Source: Alcanivorax profundi (GTDB lineage Bacteria > Pseudomonadota > Gammaproteobacteria > Pseudomonadales > Alcanivoracaceae). Taken from it: 52,869 nt of DNA. The notes beneath the pieces are model-generated. The model had not been told where the DNA came from. It ran no database searches and saw nothing but the letters and a program-made list of their open reading frames with translations. This document shows, piece by piece, positions 1-7,804 of the stretch. Position 1 is the stretch's first letter. The number at the start of each line of letters is the position of its first letter. A program made the translations under genes and the position numbers. The stretch is taken from positions 55,906 to 108,774 of the forward strand of contig NZ_QYYA01000007.1 of NCBI RefSeq assembly GCF_003597125.1, in the 5' to 3' direction.

Positions 1-3
1 AAA

Positions 4-366
4 TCAATGCAGGGTAATGTTGTCCGCCAGCACCACAGGTGCAATGTCTTGAGGCTCATCCACGACCGGCTCCCCGTCCACACCGCTGACATCAAAACGG
101 GCAGAACTCACCTCACCATCAATAAGGTCGGGGATCGCATCCAGAAACGCATCCACATGCTCGGATCCGAAATGAACCTCCAGGGAGTCCAGGCAACGCC
201 ATTGCTGCCAAACCATGATCACTCGGGGCTCATCCGCCTGCACATAGACCTCGTAGGCAAGACAGCCCTGTTCCTTGCGTGAGGCGCTGGCCAATTGCTG
301 CACCAGCTCCAGCGCTTCAGGTTGCTGGTCGGACTTGATAGGAAACGAGCCTTTAACGATGATCAT
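4..366 (-). CDS. ABM-domain (YgiN-like) putative monooxygenase
   Basis: A 120-residue protein whose first ~95 residues fit the antibiotic-biosynthesis-monooxygenase (ABM) fold: it opens with MIIVKGSF, has a KEQGCLAYEVYV strand at about 31-42 and a WQQWRCLDSLEVHFGSEH helix region at about 53-70. Family members are small cytoplasmic dimers acting on quinones or similar aromatics, or detoxifying reactive aldehydes; the substrate here cannot be read from sequence. The frame stays open upstream into the nitroreductase gene, but the fold begins at this ATG. It lies 58 nt behind the nitroreductase stop on the same strand, so the two probably share a transcript and both may handle quinone or nitro-aromatic stress. 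The tail after residue 100 is acidic and not recognised. Confidence 0.72.
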   Translation of the reverse strand: MIIVKGSFPIKSDQQPEALELVQQLASASRKEQGCLAYEVYVQADEPRVIMVWQQWRCLDSLEVHFGSEHVDAFLDAIPDLIDGEVSSARFDVSGVDGEPVVDEPQDIAPVVLADNITLH

Positions 367-424
367 GCAGGTCTGCTTTGCCGGGAAAACGACCATTCTA
401 GCACAATACCGCCCTGCTCGTCTG

Positions 425-1102
425 TCAGCCGCAGAAACGCACCGACTCGCCCAGCGGCACCCGGCCAACGCGGGTACGATTAGCGGCGATCTCCGGATCT
501 TCATACCCAAAACTGATACCCAGCACGATCGCCGTGGACTCCGGAATCTCCAGCAGCTCACGGACATCATCCGGGTAGTAACGCATACTCCCCTGGGCAC
601 ACGCCCCCAGTCCATGAGCGGTCATCGTCAGCAGCAAGGACTGAATATACATCCCCACATCCAGAGCCACCGTCACGCCGAACTGCTTCTCCATGCCGAT
701 AAACACGACATGAGGGGCATCAAATAACTGAAAATTGCGCAACTCGGCCCGCTGGCGCCCTTCCCGGTCTTCCCGGGCGATCCCCATGCTGCCGTACAAT
801 TCCATCGCGCAATCGACCTGGCGCTGACGATAGACGCCGTCGAAACGGGGCAAGCTTTCATAATCCGGCGCAAACGGCACACCGCGACTGACCTTGTCCA
901 CCATGCGCTCACGCAAGGCATCCCGCACCTGGCCACTCGCTACCCACACCTGCCAAGGCTGAATATTGCAGTTGGAGGGTGCATGCTGAGCCAGAGAAAA
1001 CACCGATTCCAGTACATCCTGAGGCACTGGCTTGTCGAGAAAACCGCGTACGGAACGACGCTGTTTGAGGGCATCAGCCAGGGACATGGAATCGGCATTC
1101 AT
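425..1102 (-). CDS. Nitroreductase family FMN-dependent oxidoreductase
   Basis: A 225-residue flavoenzyme of the nitroreductase superfamily, expected to be a cytoplasmic FMN-binding homodimer reducing nitro compounds or quinones with NAD(P)H. Visible family marks are the N-terminal FMN phosphate segment RRSVRGFLDKPV (15-26), the SNCNIQPWQVWVAS segment (43-56), and the C-terminal GISFGYEDPE with NRTRVGRVPLGESV that binds the isoalloxazine and phosphate. The length is normal for the family. ATG at 1102 gives the usual N-terminus. It is followed on the same strand by the ABM-domain gene. The physiological substrate is unknown. Confidence 0.9.
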   Translation of the reverse strand: MNADSMSLADALKQRRSVRGFLDKPVPQDVLESVFSLAQHAPSNCNIQPWQVWVASGQVRDALRERMVDKVSRGVPFAPDYESLPRFDGVYRQRQVDCAMELYGSMGIAREDREGRQRAELRNFQLFDAPHVVFIGMEKQFGVTVALDVGMYIQSLLLTMTAHGLGACAQGSMRYYPDDVRELLEIPESTAIVLGISFGYEDPEIAANRTRVGRVPLGESVRFCG

Positions 1103-1201
1103 AATGGGATACTCCGGTCAGGGTTTTAGCGGAGTCTAACGACCCAATGCACACAGGGCGATGACAGGAACGCTCAGGATCAGGGCAGGAAAAACCGGAA
1201 T

Positions 1202-1519
1202 TCAGGAGGCCAGGCGCATGGCGCGGCAAATCTGGTCGATGACTGGCGCCGCCAGCTCCATGCGGCCATCACAACCACTGACACCAAGGCGGTCAGCACA
1301 CACCGGACAAAGGACATTGAACATCAGCTCATCGCCCTGGCTACGGGCGGGGAGGACGGCCCAATTCTCGACACGCGCCTGCTGGCCGATACGATGATAG
1401 TAGTCCAGATCGATATCCCCACCAGGCTCATAATCGAAAGACGTGGGGCAGCGACTGCAGTTCAGCCACATGTCGTAGAGGGCCGCGGCATCGTATGGGT
1501 CCCTGGGATCAAACGCCAT
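1202..1519 (-). CDS. Conserved-looking small protein with two CxxC pairs
   Basis: A 105-residue soluble protein with CSRC (21-24) and CPVC (71-74), plus Cys83 and Cys98. The two CxxC knuckles 50 residues apart suggest a zinc-ribbon-like structural zinc site. The middle is acidic and tyrosine-rich (GGDIDLDYYHRIG). ATG at 1519 is chosen because GGGAGG lies five bases upstream; the frame also offers two GTG codons just before it. I do not recognise the family and see no catalytic motif. It stands alone between the nitroreductase and the TetR gene, with no overlap with either. Confidence 0.6.
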   Translation of the reverse strand: MAFDPRDPYDAAALYDMWLNCSRCPTSFDYEPGGDIDLDYYHRIGQQARVENWAVLPARSQGDELMFNVLCPVCADRLGVSGCDGRMELAAPVIDQICRAMRLAS

Positions 1520-1641
1520 CACCACCTCCCTGTTGTGGCCAGCTGCTCGAAGATGCCCTTTTGTAGTGCAAAAATTGTCAAAAACCTACGAATCACGTCA
1601 CAAACTACAAGGATATTGCTCTGCTGACACAAAGCTGACAC

Positions 1642-2274
1642 CTACAAGCGGTATCCGGCGGCCATGGCCCGCCCTCCCAGCGCCATCATCTCCAGCTGCA
1701 AACAAGCATGCTCCGCCAACACCTTGCGGGCTGCAGCACCGGCATCCAGCATGGAGATGCCAGCGCCAAACATTATCGCGATGGCCGCTTCTGCTTCCTG
1801 CTCGGCGGGGACAGGATCGCCGCCCCGGGCGGCGACCGCCTGGCCCACATCATCCGCCAGCTCATCGACCAATAGCTGCAGCTCGCGCTGAATTCGCGAT
1901 CGATAACGATCGTGGCTTCCCAGCCGCTGCTGCACCAACAAGCGAAAGTCATTGCCGTTCTCGTCCAGATAACGAACGAAGCGCTGAACCAGCTCTCTCA
2001 CCGCCTGGGCCGGGCCAATCTCGATCATACTGCGGCGCTCGTACTCCATCGCCGAGCGCAACCGAAAACAACAGGAATCGATCAGCGCCAGCCCAAGCGC
2101 CTCCATATCGGGAAAATGGTTATAGAGTGACGTTGCCGCCAACTCGCTTTCTCGGGCAACTTCACGCAAGCCGAGACTATCCAGACCTCGCCCGCCTGCC
2201 ATGAGCGAGCGTGCCGCCGTCAGAATTCGCTCGCGAGTTTGCCGTTTTTGTCGCTGTCGCGCCGTCTCAGCCAT
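1642..2274 (-). CDS. TetR-family regulator, FabR/DesT-like
   Basis: A 210-residue TetR-type repressor. The N-terminal helix-turn-helix (RERILTAARSLMAGGRGLDS then GLREVARESELAATSLYNHFPDMEALGLAL, about 14-65) closely resembles FabR of E. coli ([20 protein letters not shown]...DELGL), and similarity continues in the ligand domain (NDFRLLVQQRLGSHDRYRSRI, RELQLLVDELAD). FabR and DesT sense acyl-CoA or acyl-ACP saturation and repress unsaturated fatty-acid genes. The ATG at 2274 is preferred over one at 2325 because the usual short basic leader starts here. It is divergent from the fatty acyl-CoA reductase, and two matching dyads lie in the shared intergenic region, so it probably controls that gene and itself. 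The fatty-acyl effector is an inference. Confidence 0.85.
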   Translation of the reverse strand: MAETARQRQKRQTRERILTAARSLMAGGRGLDSLGLREVARESELAATSLYNHFPDMEALGLALIDSCCFRLRSAMEYERRSMIEIGPAQAVRELVQRFVRYLDENGNDFRLLVQQRLGSHDRYRSRIQRELQLLVDELADDVGQAVAARGGDPVPAEQEAEAAIAIMFGAGISMLDAGAAARKVLAEHACLQLEMMALGGRAMAAGYRL

Positions 2275-2283
2275 AACCGTACC

Positions 2284-2299
2284 ACTAACAACTGTTAGT
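2284..2299. promoter_or_regulatory. Candidate operator dyad of the FabR-like regulator (site 1)
   Basis: A 7-bp perfect inverted repeat, actaaca-ac-tgttagt, centred 17 bp upstream of the regulator start codon. Its core ctaaca-N2-tgttag nearly recurs at 2362-2375. Position and recurrence suggest autoregulation by the adjacent TetR protein; binding is not demonstrated. Confidence 0.45.
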
Positions 2300-2357
2300 T
2301 TCATATTCCCATGAATACGGGTCAATTGGCAATAACAAGGCGATTACAAAATAAACT

Positions 2358-2387
2358 TTGACAAACACTTGTTAGCTGAAACACAAT
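2358..2387 (+). promoter_or_regulatory. Candidate promoter of the acyl reductase with embedded operator (site 2)
   Basis: TTGACA (2358-2363), an 18-bp spacer and CACAAT (2382-2387) read towards the fatty acyl-CoA reductase. Within it, caaaca-ct-tgttag (2362-2375) repeats the dyad at 2285-2298 with one base changed in the left arm, so a bound repressor would cover the -35 and spacer. The -10 is only a 4/6 match. Confidence 0.4.
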
Positions 2388-2523
2388 CCAGCTTACAAAT
2401 GTAAGGCAAGAAGTTTGGCACTTGCCGGATGGTCGGCGCACTATCGAACTGTGAGAATCGAACGCGCTACAACACAGACTGCCCATTGCAAACGGGCAGC
2501 AGGGAAGCAACAAGGGGTTATAC

Positions 2524-4530
2524 ATGAACTATTTCATTACCGGTGCCACAGGGTTTATTGGTCGTTTTCTGGTGGCCCGTCTGCTTAAACGCGACGACAC
2601 CCGGGTGTTCGCGCTTGTCCGCTCAGGCTCGGAATACAAGCTTGACGCCCTGCGCCGTCGACTGGGGGCCAGTCCCGACCAGCTGGTAGCCATTCATGGC
2701 GACATCAACGACAAGTTACTCGGCATCAGCAAACGCGATCAGGACGACCTGAAAGGCCAGATCGACCACTTCTTTCATCTGGCCGCCATTTACGATTTGA
2801 CCGCCGATGAGAACACACAGCGTTACACCAACATCGAAGGCACCCGGCAGACCCTCAAGCTGGCCGAGAAACTGGAAGCCTCGTGTTTCCATCACGTCTC
2901 TTCCATTGCCGCCGCCGGACTATACGATGGCACCTTCACCGAAGACATGTTCGATGAAGCCACCGGTCTGGATGACCCGTACCTGCTGACCAAGCATGAG
3001 TCCGAGGCACTGGTACGGCAGGAAAGCAAGCTCCCCTGGCGAATCTACCGTCCCTCCATGGTGGTGGGGCATTCTGAAACCGGCGAAATGGACAAGGTCG
3101 ACGGCCCCTATTACCTGTTCAAACTGATACAGAAGCTCAAGGACGTGCTGCCCAACTGGATTCCGCTGGTGGGTGTCGAAGGCGGCAAGTTCAACATTGT
3201 GCCGGTAGATTTTGTCGCGGATGCACTCGACCACATCGCCCACCAGGAGCAGGGCGACGGCGAGTGTTTTCATCTCACCGCGGACCGCTCCTATTCGCTT
3301 GGCGAAATCATGGATGTGATTGCCGGCGCGGCGCAGGCGCCACGCTGGGCAGTCAAACTCGATAACAGCCTGTTCGATGTCGTACCCGGCATCGTCAAGA
3401 AGGGTGTCAGTGCCATGACGCCGAAAATGGTGGTCAACGCCGCACTGGAAAACCTGGATATCCCCCCGTCGGCAATGAAGTTTCTGACTTTCCCGACCGA
3501 CTATGACAACCGCCGTAGCCGCAACGCCCTGGCAAATACCGGTATCGAGGCGCCGGAGCTGGAAACCTACATCCAGCAACTCTGGGACTTCTGGGAAAAC
3601 CATCTGGATCCGGACCGCGGCGAGCGCAAGGATGAACTCCAGCCCCTGCCCACCCTGCCGGAACGAGTGGAAGGCAAGGTGGTCATGGTCACCGGTGCCA
3701 CATCAGGTATCGGCAAGGCCACCGCCCTGAAGCTGGCACGGGCCGGCGCCACTGTACTGGTGGTCGCTCGTACCGCAGAAAAACTGGATGAAACCCTGCA
3801 TGAGATTGACCAGCTTGGCGGAACGGCGCAGGCCTACAGCTGCGATGTCTCCGATCTCAACAGCGTGGATCAGCTGGTCCAACAGGTGATTGCCGACCAC
3901 GGCCACGTGGATGTACTGGTCAACAATGCGGGCCGCTCTATCCGTCGTTCCGTGGTGCACTCCTTTGATCGCTTCCACGATTACGAACGTACCATGCAGC
4001 TCAATTATTTCGGCGCACTGCGGTTAATCATGCAACTGATGCCCGCCATGATTGAGCGCGGCGGCGGCCATGTGATCAATATCTCCAGCATCGGCGTACT
4101 GACCAATGCCCCCCGCTTTTCTGCCTACGTGGCATCCAAGGCGGCACTGGATGCCTTCACCCGCTGTGCATCCAGCGAGCTGGCGCACGAGGGGATTCGC
4201 TTTACGACGATCAATATGCCCCTGGTACGCACGCCGATGATTGCACCGACCAAGATCTACAACCACGTACCCACCATCAGCCCGACCCAGGCGGCCGACA
4301 TGATCTGTGACGCCATTGTGCGCCAACCGAAACGCATTGCGACCAACCTGGGAATCATGGGCCAGGTCATGCATTTCCTCACCCCCAAGGTCACGGAAAC
4401 GATCATGAACACCGGCTACAAACTCTTTTCGGATTCCGCCGCGGCGCTCGGCGGCAAGGAAGGCACACCGAAAAAGATCAGCCGGGAACAGGCCGCCTTC
4501 TCCCGCTTGTTCAAGGGGATTCACTGGTAA
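2524..4530 (+). CDS. Two-domain fatty acyl-CoA/ACP reductase (alcohol-forming type)
   Basis: A 668-residue fusion of two SDR domains. The N-terminal extended SDR (about 1-360, NAD-binding-4 type) has GATGFIG (7-13) and the Y153-x3-K157 pair in YLLTKHE. The C-terminal classical SDR (about 380-620) has TGATSGIG (390-397), NNAGRSIRRS and Y535-x3-K539. Layout, length and long stretches (HSETGEMDKVDGPYY, NISSIGVLTNAPRFSAYVAS) match, from memory, the Marinobacter reductase Maqu_2507, which reduces acyl-CoA through the aldehyde to fatty alcohol. The likely role is supplying alcohol for wax-ester storage when growing on alkanes or fatty acids, at the membrane surface or in cytosol. A good ribosome site (caagggg) precedes the ATG. 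It is monocistronic and divergent from a FabR-like regulator. Both domains look intact. Confidence 0.9.
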   Translation: MNYFITGATGFIGRFLVARLLKRDDTRVFALVRSGSEYKLDALRRRLGASPDQLVAIHGDINDKLLGISKRDQDDLKGQIDHFFHLAAIYDLTADENTQRYTNIEGTRQTLKLAEKLEASCFHHVSSIAAAGLYDGTFTEDMFDEATGLDDPYLLTKHESEALVRQESKLPWRIYRPSMVVGHSETGEMDKVDGPYYLFKLIQKLKDVLPNWIPLVGVEGGKFNIVPVDFVADALDHIAHQEQGDGECFHLTADRSYSLGEIMDVIAGAAQAPRWAVKLDNSLFDVVPGIVKKGVSAMTPKMVVNAALENLDIPPSAMKFLTFPTDYDNRRSRNALANTGIEAPELETYIQQLWDFWENHLDPDRGERKDELQPLPTLPERVEGKVVMVTGATSGIGKATALKLARAGATVLVVARTAEKLDETLHEIDQLGGTAQAYSCDVSDLNSVDQLVQQVIADHGHVDVLVNNAGRSIRRSVVHSFDRFHDYERTMQLNYFGALRLIMQLMPAMIERGGGHVINISSIGVLTNAPRFSAYVASKAALDAFTRCASSELAHEGIRFTTINMPLVRTPMIAPTKIYNHVPTISPTQAADMICDAIVRQPKRIATNLGIMGQVMHFLTPKVTETIMNTGYKLFSDSAAALGGKEGTPKKISREQAAFSRLFKGIHW

Positions 4531-4552
4531 CAACACTTACTGCGCAGGCACC

Positions 4553-4581
4553 AAAAGAAAAGGCCCCGACACGCGGGGCCT
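4553..4581 (-). terminator. Rho-independent terminator of the pyrophosphohydrolase operon
   Basis: Stem aggcccc/ggggcct (4561-4567 with 4575-4581) and a 7-nt loop. Read on the minus strand it is followed by ccttttctttt, so it ends transcripts of the epoxide-hydrolase/pyrophosphohydrolase pair. It lies 30 bp past the convergent reductase stop and may slow that transcript too. Confidence 0.7.
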
Positions 4582-4707
4582 GAAATGTTCCGGAGACAAC
4601 CGGAAGCATACGCAGCGGGACCATGTCCCGCAGCTATAGTCGCTAACCGCCACCACTCCTGCATTGATTCAGATCAGTTTCCCGCTACTTTCAGAGACGG
4701 TCTATTC

Positions 4708-5181
4708 TTACCCCGCGGCTCTCTCCAGCACCTGCTGCAAATCTGGTGGGGAATAGTCTGGCCCCTTGAGGACCTTGCCACGGTCATCTTTCACCGGTTT
4801 CCCATCGGCCCCCAACTTGCTCATGTTACTGCGATGCACTTCTTCACAGGTGGCGTTAAGGTCAATCCCGAAGGTATGACCCGCACCATAGGTCACGTAG
4901 TTGATATCCGTCAGCGCATCGGCCACTTCCACAAGATCGACATTGAAGTCGGTCAGCAACTCAAGCTGCTCCCGGGCACGCGACAGGGTATCCAGGAAGG
5001 CACGCTGGGCAGCAGAGGGCTGCTGGCAAGTGGCATCCGCCAACTCATGGAACTCTTCCAGCAGCAAGGCCAGCCGCAACCGGATAGTTCGATCATCCGG
5101 CACCACTGGTCGAGACTCTACGGGCAAGGAAAAAGCCTGATGAAACTCGCCTACACGGTCAAAATTACTGCTATTGGCCAC
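4708..5181 (-). CDS. MazG/HisE-like nucleotide pyrophosphohydrolase
   Basis: A 157-residue all-alpha protein of the MazG / phosphoribosyl-ATP pyrophosphohydrolase-like superfamily. The marks are the acidic LLLEEFHELADA helix, the VEVADALTDINYVTYGAGHTF helix carrying E-x2-D metal ligands, and the C-terminal NMSKLGADGKPVKDDRGKVLKGPDYSPPDL tail typical of the stand-alone bacterial subgroup (split here only by description). Such enzymes hydrolyse (d)NTPs or related nucleotides to the monophosphate; the substrate is not predictable. GTG at 5181 is chosen because AGGAGG sits six bases upstream; an upstream TTG at 5196 would place that site inside the gene. It overlaps the epoxide-hydrolase stop by 11 bp, indicating translational coupling. 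Confidence 0.8.
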   Translation of the reverse strand: MANSSNFDRVGEFHQAFSLPVESRPVVPDDRTIRLRLALLLEEFHELADATCQQPSAAQRAFLDTLSRAREQLELLTDFNVDLVEVADALTDINYVTYGAGHTFGIDLNATCEEVHRSNMSKLGADGKPVKDDRGKVLKGPDYSPPDLQQVLERAAG

Positions 5182-6136
5182 CCTCAACCTCCTCAAGAAA
5201 CGCCAGAATTTCCCGGTTTACCTCCGCCGCCTGCTCCATTTGTATCCAGTGACCACACTGATCGATCAGTACCGTACGCAGATCCGGGACATAATCCGGC
5301 ATGCGCTGAAGAGCCTTCTGTCCGAACTGGATGACCGGGTCCTGCATTCCCCCAAGGAATAAAGTGGGCACCGGGATTTCCCAGTTGTCATCATCCCGCT
5401 CTTCTTCCCATGAGAGGTCCATCGCCCGGTACCAATTGATCGGCCCGGTAAAACCGCTGTGCTCGAAACGCTCAACGTAATAGGCGAGATCTTCGTCGCG
5501 CATCCATCGCGGCTGCTCCTCCGGTTCTGGCATCCCCTGCAAGAAGGCCGTGTTATCCGGCGCCGGACGATAGTCCTGGATACCCTCTGAAGAGAGACTG
5601 TGGAACACCAGCTTCAGGCTACGCGTCACATCCTGTTCCAGCTCCGCTTCAGGCACCGCCGGTTGCTGAAAATAGAGCATGTAGAAGAACCCGTCCCTGA
5701 ACAGCTTGTGCATGGCCACGGTTGGCGCCACCGGGGCGGGACCTCCATAGGGAACAGACATGCCGACGAGCGCATTGATACGCTTTGGGTATCGTCTTGC
5801 CACCTGCCAGGCCAGCCCACATCCCCAGTCATGGGCTACCAGGATGGCACTGTCATAACCCAGGGCATCGATCAGGCCGATGACGTCTTCGACCAGCTGG
5901 CTGTTACGGTAGGCAGCCACGTCTTTGGGGCCACCGGTATAGCCATAACCACGCAGATCCGGGGCCACGGCGTAGTAACCCGACTGAGCGAGCACCGGCA
6001 GTTGATAGCGCCAGGAAGCCCAGCACTCCGGAAACCCGTGCAGGCACAACACCAGTGGCTTACCGGGCTCACCCGCTTCTGCCACAAAGAATTCAAGGCC
6101 GTTGGCGGCCACCTTTCGCTCCTGCGTAAATGCCAT
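5171..6136 (-). CDS. Alpha/beta hydrolase, soluble epoxide-hydrolase type
   Basis: A 321-residue alpha/beta-hydrolase. HGFPE (33-37) is the oxyanion-hole motif of epoxide hydrolases, HDWG carries the nucleophile Asp103 (Asp rather than Ser points to epoxide or haloalkane substrates), an Asp in GGMQDPVIQ is a likely acid residue, and GHWIQMEQ holds His296. The cap region contains the Tyr-rich NWYRAMDL segment, as expected for tyrosines that activate the epoxide oxygen. It has no signal peptide, so it is cytosolic. The substrate may be an epoxide formed during alkene or fatty-acid oxidation. The 3' end overlaps the next gene. Confidence 0.88.
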   Translation of the reverse strand: MAFTQERKVAANGLEFFVAEAGEPGKPLVLCLHGFPECWASWRYQLPVLAQSGYYAVAPDLRGYGYTGGPKDVAAYRNSQLVEDVIGLIDALGYDSAILVAHDWGCGLAWQVARRYPKRINALVGMSVPYGGPAPVAPTVAMHKLFRDGFFYMLYFQQPAVPEAELEQDVTRSLKLVFHSLSSEGIQDYRPAPDNTAFLQGMPEPEEQPRWMRDEDLAYYVERFEHSGFTGPINWYRAMDLSWEEERDDDNWEIPVPTLFLGGMQDPVIQFGQKALQRMPDYVPDLRTVLIDQCGHWIQMEQAAEVNREILAFLEEVEGGQ

Positions 6137-6201
6137 ACTCTCTTCCTAATCTGAGCCCAGTTCAAAAACCGTCAGACGGCTACTTACCCGCCCCGACGAA
6201 A

Positions 6202-6217
6202 ATGCTATTGTTAGCAT
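6202..6217. promoter_or_regulatory. Palindrome between epoxide hydrolase and cyclase genes
   Basis: atgcta-ttgt-tagcat is a perfect 6-bp dyad with a 4-bp spacer, in the 174-bp divergent intergenic region. It contains ttgttag, resembling half of the TetR dyads at 2285 and 2362. It is a possible operator for either divergent gene; no protein is assigned. Confidence 0.3.
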
Positions 6218-6310
6218 AAGAAACAAGGGTGACCCCATTGAATGTGACAGCATGCCTGCCGCCAGGCAAGCCTGTCGCCTACTCGTTTAGGCATGAAACA
6301 AGGATGCGCC

Positions 6311-7804
6311 GTGACTGACGAGACAGGACAGCAACACACACTGCGCACTCGCCTTGGCGAGTGGGTGGCTCCCTATGTGCCCGATTATTTTCCCGTTGCG
6401 TGGAAACTGGGCCTGTCCATTTCCTTGCTGATTCTTTGTGGGATGACCATCCTCGGCACCCTGCTACTGAACAATCAGCTCAGCCGTATGCGCGATCAGG
6501 CTGACAGCTTCGGGGCTGCTATTGCCCAGCAACTGGCCAATACGGCCCGCGAACCCCTGCTCGCCGACGACACCTTTTTCCTGAAGGTCCAGCTCAATAA
6601 CCTCACCCGCAGCGAAAGCGTGCGTGGCGCCGCCCTGTTCAACCGCGAAGGCGGCCTGATCGACAAGGCAGGCATCCTGCCGCTGGCGGCAACCCCCCTG
6701 CAGGAACCTGTGCGCCGCTGGAACCTGGAAAACGAACCTGTAACCACCTACTACTCCCCGATCCCGGTGGGAGAACTGGTGGCAGGGTACACCGCCATTT
6801 CCCTGTCTGATCGTCCCATCATGGCGGCCAGGGAAGCGGTACGCGATACCATGATTACGGCCACCCTGATCATGAGCATCATCGCCATCATCGTCGCATT
6901 CGTAATCAGCCGCCGGCTCGCCCAACCGATTCAGGATCTGCTTGCCGCCACCAGCGCCATGCGCAAGGGCGACCTGAATTACCGTATTCAGGACCGCCGC
7001 AATGACGAAATCGGCGGACTCATAGAAGCCTATAACACCATGGCTCACGGGATGCTCGAGAAAGAGCAGGTGGAGCGGGTCCTTCAGCGTTTTGTCAGCC
7101 CTTCCGTCGCACGCAACATGATGGCAGACCTGGACCAGGTACAACTGGGTGGACGCGATGTTCAAGCCACCGTGGTATTTGCCGATATCGTCGGCTTTAC
7201 CCGCCTGTCAGAAAGCCTGGCGCCAGACGCCATCGCCGATATGCTCAACGTCTATTTTGATGCTATCACCACCGCCACCAGCTTTTATCGGGGCACCATC
7301 GACAAATACATGGGCGACTGCGCCATGATCGTGTTCGGCGTACCGGAAAAGGACGACGAACACCTGTTCCACGGACTCTGCTGTGCGGTCATGATCCAGC
7401 GACTGGTAGAACGCCTGAACGAATACCGGCAGGCCAGCGGCCACACCACGGTAGAATTCCGTATCGGCATCAACTCTGGCGATATGCTGGCTGGCAATCT
7501 GGGCTCACGGGACCGCATGCAGTACACCGTCGTTGGCGATGCGGTCAATCTGGCCTCTCGCCTTTCCAACATGGCCGGCGGCAACGAAATCATCGCGGCC
7601 TCACCGCTACTGGCCAACCCCAATATTGCTTCCCGCGTGCGGGCAACAGAGTTCGGCGCCATGCGCATTCGCGGCAAGACCGACCCCGTCAGCACCTTCC
7701 GTATTGATGGCGTCCATGCGCTGTCCGAAACCCTCATGGAACAGCGTATTGCGCAGTTTCTGGCAAGACTGAGCGCGGAGCATCAACGTGCACAAGGCGA
7801 GTAG
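6311..7804 (+). CDS. Membrane class III adenylate/guanylate cyclase with HAMP domain
   Basis: A 497-residue sensor cyclase. In order: a cytoplasmic start, TM1 (VAWKLGLSISLLILCGMTIL), a periplasmic sensor of ~120 residues, TM2 (ITATLIMSIIAIIVAFVI), a HAMP segment starting SRRLAQPIQDL, then the catalytic domain. This has FADIVGFTRLSE (first metal Asp), DKYMGD (second metal Asp; Lys332 for adenine) and VVGDAVNLASR (transition-state Asn and Arg). Thr406 replaces the usual Asp of the adenine pair, a class IIIb trait known from bicarbonate-stimulated cyclases. The product is most likely cAMP. GTG at 6311 is chosen for the aagga site seven bases upstream; an ATG at 6293 in the same frame is the alternative. 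It overlaps the next lipoprotein gene by 17 bp. Confidence 0.9.
   Translation: MTDETGQQHTLRTRLGEWVAPYVPDYFPVAWKLGLSISLLILCGMTILGTLLLNNQLSRMRDQADSFGAAIAQQLANTAREPLLADDTFFLKVQLNNLTRSESVRGAALFNREGGLIDKAGILPLAATPLQEPVRRWNLENEPVTTYYSPIPVGELVAGYTAISLSDRPIMAAREAVRDTMITATLIMSIIAIIVAFVISRRLAQPIQDLLAATSAMRKGDLNYRIQDRRNDEIGGLIEAYNTMAHGMLEKEQVERVLQRFVSPSVARNMMADLDQVQLGGRDVQATVVFADIVGFTRLSESLAPDAIADMLNVYFDAITTATSFYRGTIDKYMGDCAMIVFGVPEKDDEHLFHGLCCAVMIQRLVERLNEYRQASGHTTVEFRIGINSGDMLAGNLGSRDRMQYTVVGDAVNLASRLSNMAGGNEIIAASPLLANPNIASRVRATEFGAMRIRGKTDPVSTFRIDGVHALSETLMEQRIAQFLARLSAEHQRAQGE

Noticed and set aside
425-727. Plus-strand frame opposite the nitroreductase gene
   Set aside because: Low-complexity His/Gln/Arg content typical of an antisense shadow.
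2920-3603. Long antisense frame inside the acyl reductase gene
   Set aside because: It is the mirror of a well-supported coding frame; no independent start site or family features.
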